DNA of 64,000 nt from Calliopum simillimum (lineage: Eukaryota > Arthropoda > Insecta > Diptera > Lauxaniidae), in NCBI GenBank assembly GCA_951812925.1, contig OX638368.1, positions 129,107,309 to 129,171,308 of the forward strand. The letters are read 5' to 3'. Below, piece by piece: positions 54,341-64,000 of this stretch (its first letter is position 1; each line of letters begins with the position of its first letter). The position numbers and the translations under genes are program-made. The notes below the pieces were generated by a model. That model did no database searches. It saw nothing but the letters and a program-made list of their open reading frames with translations, and was not told the origin of the DNA.

Positions 54341-56726
54341 TTAAGGTGTTTTCCTTCATAAATTTCCGTACGCGCGTGAGCAGTATTTATCCAGAGTCCG
54401 ATAGTTTATTAAAGCTAGGCGATACCACATGGAAGACTCGTTCCCAGAGAGGCCCCGCAAAGCGAATGTCACCTACGTATTCATTTGGCCTAGCACCCCT
54501 CTTCTCACGATATTTTTGGAATATGTTTCTTTCTTTTTAGTATAGCAGTTGAACTACAACACAAAATTTAATTTTCTAACAGATTTTTAATCACCAGAAA
54601 AAACTCTTTGAGGGATGAGGATTTTCGTTTCTTAGCTCGTTACTCATATTTCAGGATAGCTTTGCAAATTTAGTCAAACTTTGTGCTTCAATAGTTTGAG
54701 TTTTTAATTTCAAAATAAGTACATACCTACTATAACTCAGTCTGTTTTGGGAGTTTTGCAGTTTATCGCATTGTCTTTTTATTTAGAAAAGTATATATTT
54801 CTGGAGAATATAAAAAACCGACTTTGATTTCTAAAAGATAATGTCCATAATCCTGTGTACTATCAAATATATATGTTGGAATATAGCGATATTGTTAAGA
54901 GCTATGAATTTGACGCACTTGCTAGGTGTTAATCTATGGATAGGATTTTGGAGTGGATTAAACTTCAACTGCTGCCGCAACTACTTAATCTTATCTGCGA
55001 AATCTAATCTTAGCTTTGAAAATTAAAATTTTAAATCAAATAAACAGATTAGTGTTGCGCTCACTTAAGAAAAATGTGTTTTATGTTAATAATCGGAATT
55101 TTTAGGGATTATAAAAACAAACTGGCCATTATAAACCAATTAGTGCTTACGTAATTGTTTATTGCTGCTATTGACCAAAGCAATGCGATCAATCAAATTT
55201 ATTTATTATGGCTAATTCTTAACAATTTATTTGCTTACAATTATCCGCAAGATACGATTAGAAGTTGATTTGTTATCAAAGTTTTTAATATTATTTTGGT
55301 AATAAATGTTAAGGGTTTATTTTAAAAATACATGTATGATAGGCAGCATTATACAACCATTTCTTAAGGGTTTTGCCCAACTAAAATTGCGTAGCAGTTT
55401 AATGTTTTCGATTATCTGATTCGTGATTTATATTGTTTTTGAAACAAGAACTAAATTTATTAAATTGTTTTCTGCTATGTAAATTAAATAAATTCACAAG
55501 CAACATTTGCATTGGAAAACTGATTTTTATGCGCCGTAACTTTGAATTTTCCACAAAACACATTCCAAATAAATAAAAATCTCTCTTAATTAAAATTGAT
55601 TTGTTATACTTAAAATCAGCACAAGATTTGTTTATTTGATTAAAAGCGTATTATTAGACATTAGATTCATACAAGCAGATTTTCATTTTTGACATAAGTA
55701 AACAATGTTTTCGATTAGTGAAGAAGCACCAGATGTGGCCGTATCTTTGTATCTTCAACAACACCCTTCGCAATTATCAGCTCGTTAATTTTTGTTTATT
55801 GTTTTCGATTTTATTTTTCGCAATTCATATAGTAATTTAATTAAAAACTTGTTGAAAATTTTAACAAATTTAATTTACGCTATATATATCGAACTTTGAT
55901 TGCTGGCGTCATTGAGATTTCCTTTGATAAAAAAAGTTTTTTTACTGTAATTCACTAATATTTTTTAGTGGATAATAATATTTGCTCGAACTTCTTGTTA
56001 AAAGTTTAAAAAACTGCTTAGTTTGCAAGATATAACCGTTTAAAATAGAGTTAGTGGATATGAAAACACACTGTGATTTTCCTTCAAAAGGATCTACGAT
56101 AAGGTAAGTTGTAAAATATATGGGCTCTGTAATGAACTTTGAATGACGCCTGTTTCACTTTTTTTTTTTAATTTTATAACAAATCACAATTTTTAAAGAG
56201 CTATAATTTCCGCAAAAAATAATGATGAATTAATATTTTTATCAATAAAATCAGTTCTATACAAGATATCGCTTTAGTATATTGTTTATATAAAATTTTC
56301 AATTATTTATAGATTTTATAGAATGGAAAAATCCTATTTATATTTAAAAATCTGAGCCACTACGAGTAATTCAAAGCGGTGAATATGTAGATAAAAATCG
56401 TAAATTTCTATATAAAAATATGATTATCAATTACACAGAGTGACAAAAATTTTTTTATTTCGGCGGCCTTAGTATTGTGAGCAAATTCAGATCTACCAAG
56501 GTCATCCGAAGGGTATGATTTATTTGTCAGAATAAATAGTTTTTCAGATAACCTTGCAAAAAAAGTTGTTTTGAGACATGTTTGAAGAAGTATAACACTT
56601 ACAGCAAACATTGTAAATAATTTTTGTTAACAGCATTAACTAGTCATAACCTTTTTCATCAAACCTTACCTTTGAACTATTCAAATTAGATCCTTACTTT
56701 CCAAGTTATCACCCATTTCAACTCTA
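54341..56726. other. AT-rich intergenic DNA, nothing recognised
   Basis: 2.4 kb. A short frame at 54346-54540 is slightly GC-richer but shows no family motif. No repeat can be supported. Confidence 0.4.
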
Positions 56727-57890
56727 TACTCAATGTGCACAAAAACGGATGAGGATCCGTTTCGAAACCGTTACGAGTTCATAAAGGGATAAAAAACGTA
56801 ATCCGCGGTAACGGATCTATTTCGAAACCGAAACGTACATCAAAAACGAATTCAGAACGGATTTGCTCTTAATAATGTTATTGCTGTGTTGAAATAAAAA
56901 AAAACATTTTGAAGCACTTTTTAGCGATTAAAAAAAAAATAAATAAAAACAAAAAAAAATATCGATCCGCATATGGTAGAATTCGAGCCCGGGTAATTCC
57001 TCAGTACGGACTCGTTTCGAATCCGAAATGTATGTAAAAACGAATTCAAAACGGATTCGCTTTTAAAAATGTTAATGCTGTATATTTACAGAAAAAATCC
57101 GTTTTGATGCGCTTATTAACAATTAAAATAAAATGAAAAGCAATAAAAAGAAGAAAAATAAAGGATCAAAATCCACCTGTGGTAGGATTCGAACCTGGGT
57201 AAATACGTTTCGAGTCCGAAAATACTTCAAATACGAACCCAAAACGGATTTGCTTTAATTAACGTTAATGATGATGAAAAAAAGATTTCTAATTTGTTTT
57301 TTTTATCTTTTTATTTTATTGTGTATGATTTTTTGAAAACTTTTCAAACTTTGTTTGAAGAAACGTTTTTGATTCCAAATTTGAGTATGTAATATTTTTT
57401 ATCAAAAGAAGGGAAGAGAAAGAACATAATACTTATAAAAAAAAAACAACAGAAATTCCTTTAATATACAAACTTTAAATCTCAACATCAGATAAGTCTA
57501 CATCATATCAGTCAAAAGCCTAGTTGTCTAACGTCTAGTATTTGAAAAGTAATACCCCGAGAGCCTGGGTTCGACTCCCAGACAGTTTAGTATTTTTTGT
57601 TTTTGTTTTTTTTTTTTTTAATTAAAAATAAGCGCTTCACCATTTTCCTTTTTTTTATAAGCAGCATTAACATTTTTAAAAGCGAATCCGTTTTGAATTC
57701 GTTTTTGATGTACGTTACGTATTCGAAACGGATCCATAAAAGAAGAAAAAAAGATTTGCTTTTTTTTAGGAATCCCTCCCGCCAACGGATTCGTAACGGA
57801 TTCCGTAACGGATAAAAAGTACGAAAATATGAACCCGTTACGGATTCGAAACGAGTCCGTTTGGCACACTGGGTACAAACAAAATAGGTA
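56727..57890. mobile_element. inverted-repeat element built of AACGGATTCG modules with tRNA-like motifs
   Basis: Left end TGTGCACAAAAACGGA, GGATCCGTTTCGAAACCGTT and ACGAGTTCA pairs with the inverse of the right end (GAACCCGTTACGGATTCGAA, ACGAGTCCGTTTGGCACACT). Inside, AAAACGAATTCARAACGGAT followed by TTGCTYTTAATAATGTTA occurs at about 56840, 57035 and 57230 and inverted near 57660-57710. Three tRNA T-arm-like words occur: GGTAGAATTCGAGCCCGGGT (56972), GGTAGGATTCGAACCTGGGT (57181), both minus-strand B boxes, and CCTGGGTTCGACTCCCAG (57564, plus). No ORF with domains. Confidence 0.65.
57512..57625 (+). repeat. possible tRNA-derived SINE fragment
   Basis: AAGCCTAGTTGT (A-box-like) followed about 45 nt later by GGTTCGACTCC (B box) within a perfect T-arm stem CTGGG-TTCGACT-CCCAG, then a T-rich tail. 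The acceptor and anticodon stems do not fold properly, so it is not a functional tRNA gene. Confidence 0.35.
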
Positions 57891-58459
57891 TTTTTGCTCT
57901 TTTGAGCAAGGATTTTTAAAGAATTAGAGTTAATTCAGATAAACAAAGCAGTGAATCTGAATTTATTCAAAATGCTATGGCCGAAAAAAAACAAAAAAGG
58001 TCTTTTATATGGAGTTGAAATATCATTACATCAATGGTTGATTACTCAGAAAGTAAGGCTTCAATCCGAAAAGTTTACAGTAAGATTTAATAAAGATGAT
58101 TATGCCTTTTCCGATTTCATTAACAAAATTATATTACGCTGTCTACTATAAGTGTTATACTACTTCAAATATGCCTTAAAACAGCTATTTTTGCACTTTA
58201 AAATAAAAATATCTGGAGAAATAGAATTCATTCGGAGAATCTGATATTATTTTTGTATGTCAGTATGTCATTATTATTCGAAATCGACTCCGAAACCAAA
58301 TGCCGCAAAATCAGTGTTGCCATGTGTTATTATTAAATATAATTTATTATCTCATTTGTTTTTAATATTTTAATTATTTTATTATCATATCCTTTTCGGT
58401 TTAATTTCCTAAATGATAATTTGATTTTATTTATATACATTTATTTTATAGCATATAGA

Positions 58460-58850
58460 ATTTAATTTCAAGTTTAGTTTAGTATTTAAGCAAAATGTAG
58501 GTTTTTATCATTTATCAAGCATTTTATTTTAAAATAATTATAATCATGAAACAATTTTTATATGCTTGTCCAGTATCAAATTGTCGCGTGCGTTTGATAA
58601 TGTAGGTATACTGATCGGACGTAATTAGTCCCCAGTTGCGATTCGCTATTTTAGTTGTTGCAATAATATACTTAGTACAAAATGACCGGTCATAAATTTT
58701 ATAACATTTTTATTCATTTATTGTGCATTATTATTTCATAAAGAAAAAAAAAATTTCTTGACCGAAAATAATCATCGCGTTAAATTTAGAAAATCTATTG
58801 CGAGTTGATATTGATCGTTCAAAGTTATAATTACTTAAGGTGTCATAATC
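58460..58850 (+). repeat. diverged direct repeat, left copy (partner 61229-61640)
   Basis: Shares with 61229-61640: AATATTTAAGCAAAATGTA-like, TTATCATYAATCA, GTGTCGCGTGC, TGATCGGMC, TTAGTCSCCAGT, TATTTTAGTT, GCAATATAAT-like, ATGAYCGGTCATA, TTATTGCC-like and AGTTGATTGGGGTTATTCGTT-like blocks in the same order. A short frame at 58682-58741 reads MTGHKFYNIFIHLLCIIIS, similar to MIGHIFYHKFINLL at 61451 in the partner. Confidence 0.7.
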
Positions 58851-58867
58851 GGCATTGCCAAAAATTT

Positions 58868-59115
58868 AATACCCTAAGCCGCATAAAGTGTAGGTTCGCG
58901 GACCTCATATCGAACTACGACAAAAATTTAAATAGAGTTTGCACTTGTATTCTTCAAATATCCCATTTTGTAGATTTTGCTTGAATGGAAGGTGCCACAC
59001 TCTCTCGTTTCTGCAGAGTTTGCACCAACCATTTCTAGTTTATATGCGTATTTGCCTTGTGTTATCTCAAATAATGCTTTGAATATAGCGTTTTAAAAGT
59101 TTTGTCCCGTTTTCA
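58868..59115 (-). mobile_element. INE-1/DINE-1-like element fragment, copy E (minus)
   Basis: TACCCTAAGCC with modules GGAAGGTGCCACACTCTCTC, ATTTCTAGTTTATATGCGTATTT and GTTATCTCAAATAATGCTTT fits the family; the end is lost, perhaps cut by the adjoining repeat. Confidence 0.5.
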
Positions 59116-59298
59116 ACACTCTGAGCTCTGTTTGACGAAGTAGACAGTTTATACAATTTTTTTAAAGGCAGACAGTTGAACAGATCTTAATCAACTTACG
59201 AGACCATTAAATAATTTATCAACTTTTGAACGATGAAAATCGAAAGTGTTGTTTATCAAGCCACAAAATATACTTCTTAAGGAAGTCTCCTGTGTTTA

Positions 59299-60045
59299 AC
59301 GTGAGCACTTGCCATGAAGGCTTAATCCCAAGGTGCTCTTCACATACGGTCCAGCGTACGACGGACGGCGCAACCTTCCATCAGCATAAAGTCGGCAGTT
59401 GGTTTCCATTTTTAGAATCATGCGATCAGACACAATTCCTTCTAATGGTAGGGAAATGAGGACTATGTAAGCCTCTGCCATTCTATTGGTCATGGCACCC
59501 GGTTGAGAAAGCAACTCCACACCGAGTATTCACAGCCACCACGAAACTCCCAAAGGGCCATCCCAATACTTAGTTGGAATATAAAGCGAACCGGATGCTT
59601 CAAAGGTCTACTGACTGCCGTGGTACCAGAATATCTCTGGTCAGATTTCGTAGCAATACGCTACTGTTAGTATGACTCTGATCAGCCTGGGACAAATCAC
59701 CCATGTCGATTTATCATAGATTGTGGGAACACTTTTCATGGTGCATCCCTCCCTTCAAGAAAGCTCAAGAGAGGGAGAGGTAGTCCTACCCAAGGTTGCT
59801 ATGGCCACTTTACCATGTACGACTTAACTTACTGTGGATCGTGATCGAAATCCTGTCTGTGACAATTGGGATAAAAGAGAAAAACCCTCATCTCTCCAAA
59901 AGTCACGCCCTTCCGCCTTCCTGTTTTGGCAGGTAGCCGACAGCGACACTGCGGTCAACAGTGTCACCACCATTACCAGAGGTTGCCGCTGGGAGGCAGC
60001 AAACTGCTTGAGGCCAGATATGGGACAATGACTAGACAACAGCCT
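59299..60045. repeat. diverged interspersed repeat, copy 2 (partner at 252-1030)
   Basis: See the copy at the left end. This copy is GC-richer and seems less decayed. ORFs here (for example 59226-59459 and 59834-60031) are short and without domains. It is set between two INE-1-like pieces, which suggests that it inserted into one of them. Confidence 0.6.
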
Positions 60046-60087
60046 CTCTATCTAACTATTCCGCATTGCTGAAGCAAAAGAAAATTA

Positions 60088-60513
60088 GTAAGAGTAGTAT
60101 CTTTGGCCTGACCGAAAACTAACTACCCTACAACATCTCATTTTCAAATTTTGCTTTCAAGTTGAGTATCACGCCCCTTAGTATTGTATTGAGACTGCAT
60201 TTACTATTTTTGGATCTGAGTGGAATTTGGTTGCATTAACTCAAGCAACGTTTTCAGTTTAGCATTTTGAAGAATTTTCTTGAATGGGAGGTGCAACGCC
60301 CTCTTGTAGCGAAGTTTTTACTCAAAATTTTTCTTGAGAATTTCTAGCATTTATAGTGGTTTCAATGGACTTCTAGACAGCAGACGGACATAGCTGCATT
60401 GACGCAGGAGGTGACTTTGATCAAGAATATATAAACTTCTTTATACCCGCCACTCCTACTCCGCGTTACAAACGAAAGAACAAAGTGAATATACCCTAGT
60501 TGTAGGGTATAAA
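60088..60513 (-). mobile_element. INE-1/DINE-1-like element, copy F (minus)
   Basis: Starts AGTAAGAGTAGTATCTTTGG, CCTGACCGAAAACTAACTAC and CCTACA, has GGGAGGTGCAACGCCCTCTT, GACGCAGGAGGTGACTTTGA, TCAAGAATATATAAACTTC and AACAAAGTGAATATACCCTA, and ends GTTGTAGGGTATAAAA. Internally deleted relative to copy D. Confidence 0.68.
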
Positions 60514-61228
60514 AAAACGATTAAGTACTTTGAACTATGAAATAAAAAACACAGTCACAATCAAGAAATTAGTTTAATTCTGAAGAAAATTTTATTATAC
60601 CCCTTATGGCGAAAGGTGACTAATTTCTATCACATTTACAAAAAAAAGCACCGATCGATGGGCAAAGTTTGAAAATGGAAAAAAAGGGTTGGCTTACAAA
60701 AGGACATCGGATGGCCTCATTCGACTTTACCTTTCAACTTTTTGAATTAGATCATTACGATCCGAGCTACCATCAATCGAAGTAAAAAGGTATCTCAATT
60801 CCATACAATTACAATTTTTTCCAGAGTTTACATTAATACGAGTAGAAATAGTTTTAAGCAATCCATCAATTTAATGTGATTTTCATTGGCAGTTCGAAAT
60901 AAATCAAAAATCCCACAAATGTTCCTGTGACATATTAGTGATTTTATGTAACATAAGTATATTTATCTTAATCAGTAAAGTTGGGTAATCACGGCCAACA
61001 TAGGATAAAAATTAGATTTTGTATACATATTTGTCTGTTTATGGAATAGGAAACTAATGGACTGATTTTGATAAAATTTTCACGGAGCATTAGTATTGAA
61101 AAAATGTGCGATGCCACGCCCCCATAGAATAATATTCGCCATATCTTTGAAACTTTTTGACGTAGATGTCTGAGGTTGTATGCATACGAAAATATGCAGC
61201 AATTTTCATAGAGAACTGGTAATAATTT
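60514..61228. other. intergenic spacer, nothing recognised
   Basis: AT-rich; no gene or clear repeat. Confidence 0.4.
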
Positions 61229-61640
61229 TAATTCTAAGTCAAGTTTAATATGAATATTTAAGCAAAATGTAAGATCTTATCATCAATCAGTTGTTTTATT
61301 ATTTTTTTTTTTTTTTTTTTAATTACTATACCACAAATTGGTTGTGTCCATTATCAAAGTGTCGCGTGCATTTTTACTCATGAACGATGATCGGCCCAAG
61401 TTAGTCGCCAGTCACGAGTCGATATTTTAGTTAGTGCAATATAATGCAAAATGATCGGTCATATATTTTATCACAAATTCATTAATTTATTGCCAACTTA
61501 TTACGCACAAGCTATGTTACCCGTGTTATAACGAATTTGAAGCAAAAGTTATGATAATGTCCGAATTTAAAAAATTTTTTTTTTATTTTTTTATTTTTGT
61601 AAGTTGATTGGGGTTATTCGTTAAAAGTATAAAAATGTGA
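61229..61640 (+). repeat. diverged direct repeat, right copy (partner 58460-58850)
   Basis: Second copy, about 2.77 kb after the first, same orientation. The short frame at 61451-61531 begins MIGHIFYHKFINLLPTYYAQ and is 26 residues long. Confidence 0.7.
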
Positions 61641-64000
61641 TTATGTTCTGCTGACCAGCTGCCAATTTATAAAAATTTTTATCATGAAATTCTGCAAGGT
61701 TCTTTCTTTTCATTATTATAGCGATAAAATGTTCCCTTTTGAAGTATGAAAAAAAAAAACACACTATGATAGCAGTATTATTCACTTGACCAGAACATTT
61801 TACATATCAGAAAAGAAAGAAAAAACCGTGCAAATGTAGTATTTGATAAGAAAGTTAAGTACTTTGTACCAACAGGCAACATCAATTGTGAGCAATTACA
61901 CAATTAATTACTCGCTTTCATTAGTTCGGCATTTGGCCGTCAGAGTATTCTTTAAGAATGCAATATTATATTCTCATTAGCATTTTATACTCGTTAATCC
62001 CAACTTATGATTATGTATCAATATTGCATAGATAAGGAAGAAAAAAGAAAATAATTGTACAAGGATATCTTGACTTTGATTGTAAATAATAAACATTCAT
62101 CTGGTTGAATTTGCTCAGTTTTCTGTCAGACCTGGCTTAAACTAAATATTTCTATATTTTGTACGAGACTACCTGAGGTTTAAAAATGTGGTTTGTATGG
62201 GGCTGTCACGCCTTCTTTTTTGAATTTACTCAATTTTTTTTACCATATATTTTACATAATTTTTGTTTCAAAATGGTTTTAGAGACTCGTGCCATATAGC
62301 ATGAAATGTACTGAAAGGTAATAAAAGTAGTTACCTAAATTTGCATTTAAATTTTTAATATGAGTAATTCCAATGATTTTGTGAAATATCATATCATATT
62401 AAAAATTTTCTAGTAAAAAAATATTAAAAAGGTGTTATGCCATGTTATAGGTCGAGGCCGAGTAAGGAATACCCCACACCTAATCCTAGAAGAGCAAACA
62501 ATTCGGACTTTTTTTGATTATTTTGAGCTTAGAGCACTCCGTGGTTTCTATATTCATTTCATATTAATCGGACTTTAAAAGGTTTTTTGAAATTATAGGC
62601 GAGCAACCTCATTCCGATCCAATAAATTTTCTTTTGCATCTAAATTTTCCCCATATAAATCATTATGAGCATCTAATTTGCTTATTAGTATTTTAAAGGC
62701 TATGGATTTCATCATAGTCTAAAAAATATTTTGTATTGATTTTGACAACTACATATTACGAGTTTGCGGGGCTCTCAAGGCTTCTACTCGTTTTAAGGGA
62801 TACTCTCATCATTTTAGTGTAGATTTTTATATTTTTTCTGCTGATGTTTAAAATTGCAGAAACTTTTCTAGGGTTCCTCACTAGTAGATAAATCTGTTTT
62901 CCTCCCATTTCTGAATTTAATTATTTTTTAAGGTGTTGTTCACTTCGCAGAAAAGTTCTGGAAGTATATTATGCCCTTCTCTTGGCCAAAGTAAGGTTAG
63001 GTTAGGGTGGCAGCAATAATGCCACATATATACCGCAAGGGTCCATAGTGATTCCACAAATTCTCTTATTAAATTAAATTCATAAACTCTGGTTATTTGA
63101 ATTAGGTGTTTGTCCAAATTAAAGGATCTTGTTAGTACATCAAATCTGATAATGACACTTAGGTGAATTTTCGTTGCCTTAAGGCTGACCAATGCATTTT
63201 AGTTAAGTTCTTGCCAAAGTGGGACAGGACCTGCGTTTCATTGCCTTCATAAACCAAGTGTCTTGATTTCCAGATTAAAGTCATATAATTTCTCCTGAAT
63301 AAGGCTTGGAGAAATTCAAATCACTTTCAGACAAGCCTTGAATAAATTTAAAACATTATTTAAGATTTTAGAATCGCTTGACTGTCCTTGGAAATGCATA
63401 TGTGTGTCGGAATCGGAAGTGCGGGTAAATAGGCAATTTCTATCGTATGACTCTACAGCGAGGACCTTTGCTTGAAAAACGGAAGTTATTTCCAACATCT
63501 GGATTAGTTAACTCTTCAAAAATTGTAATTATTTGAATTACCCACCAAATTTATGAATAAAAACACCTTCCAACAAATGTGGTTCTTCCCCACCAAATGA
63601 AATATTTTAGCACCTTTGGATAAAATCTATGCCTATGGCATAACGCTAAATTTCTAAAATCTAAATTTTTTTTACACTTGTTAAACCAATATTCAGCTTC
63701 TTTACGAAATACATAAAATTATCAATTAAAACTATTTCTTTAATAAAAATAATATAATAGTATGAAGTGATATTTTTTTTGCAAAATACGTCATTGGATA
63801 TTGTTCTTCATTATATTTGGTCATACAGCTTACTGCGTCCACCTAGCATTTGAGAAAAATTAACTTTTAAGTTTTTATGACTTCGAACAGACCCTGAAAA
63901 CCTACTGTGCCATATGGCATAGAATAACCGAAAGGGTTAATACCATATAATTACTTGACCCATGAACTGAATATTCCAAGTGATCATTGTTATCACTCAG
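61641..64000. other. intergenic DNA to the window end, with repeat fragments
   Basis: No gene is supported. Around 62745-62815 lies a half-copy related to the 9403-9529 MITE (TTTTGACAAC, ACGAGTT, CTCGTTTTAAGGGATACTCT). Around 62990-63060 GTAAGGTTAGGTTAGGGTGG and CAGCAATAATGCCACATATA looks like a piece of a common insect repeat. The ORF at 62917-63192 (minus) covers this and shows no domain. Confidence 0.4.

Noticed and set aside
57512..57590. tRNA gene suggested by A-box- and B-box-like words
   Set aside because: The T arm pairs well but acceptor, D and anticodon stems do not, so it is at most a tRNA-derived repeat.
59226..60031. Several 65-77 residue ORFs in a GC-richer block
   Set aside because: They lie on both strands of a repeat shared with 252-1030, are not conserved in the partner copy and show no domain.
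62993..63015. AGGTTAGGTTAGGG resembles the arthropod telomere repeat TTAGG
   Set aside because: Only about two units, and flies do not use TTAGG telomeres; the sequence fits a common interspersed repeat.

Overview
The window is eukaryotic and looks like a higher fly (Diptera), possibly a tephritid or another acalyptrate. It is AT-rich with long non-coding stretches, has spliced genes with GT-AG introns and TATA plus initiator promoters, encodes an insect-only Tweedle cuticle protein, and carries many interspersed repeats including INE-1/DINE-1-like elements. No bacterial-style operons, CRISPR arrays or convincing tRNA/rRNA genes are present. Identifications rest on reading the translations and motifs; no database search was run.

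Five real genes are supported. Three are intronless, secreted S1-family (chymotrypsin-fold) serine protease genes in the first 14 kb: 2150-3001 (+), 6835-7626 (+) and 13156-14049 (-). All three have Gly at position 189 and Asp at 226 (chymotrypsin numbering). The first is a pseudoprotease whose catalytic His and Ser are both replaced. The fourth gene is a two-exon Tweedle (DUF243) cuticle protein at 19379-22530 (-), with a 15-nt first exon that encodes the start of the signal peptide. The fifth is an extracellular, probably GPI-anchored alpha-carbonic anhydrase at 36960-41361 (-), four exons plus a first coding exon that remains uncertain. The genes do not form one pathway: the proteases fit gut or secreted digestion, Tweedle the cuticle, and the anhydrase CO2/bicarbonate exchange outside the cell.

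The rest is mostly decayed mobile DNA. Layout: 1-1.0 kb diverged repeat; 3.6-4.4, 7.8-8.6, 16.6-17.5, 23.9-24.6, 58.9-59.1 and 60.1-60.5 kb INE-1/DINE-1-like elements; 8.7-9.5 kb MITEs; 12.4-13.0 kb foldback; 14.6-16.2 kb head-to-head Tc1 foldback; 20.7-21.2 kb tandem 147-bp repeat in the Tweedle intron; 24.9-25.3 kb mariner remnant; 25.7-26.8 kb MITE and tandem repeats; 28.8-29.7 kb inverted-repeat-bounded element; 32.4-34.7 kb large palindrome; 39.7-40.4 kb satellite-like array; 42.5-43.1 kb non-LTR RNase H remnant; 44.4-47.4 kb nested foldback holding a pogo-like element; 49.7-50.2 kb Tc1 remnant; 52.9-54.3 kb second copy of the foldback family; 56.7-57.9 kb element with tRNA-like motifs; 58.5-61.6 kb a diverged direct repeat. 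From 61.6 kb to the end no gene was found.

The most interesting points are the doubly inactivated protease homologue, the unusual shared S1 pocket, the density of long foldback structures (potential hairpin RNA sources), and a possible start codon of the carbonic anhydrase gene lying inside a transposon terminal repeat.
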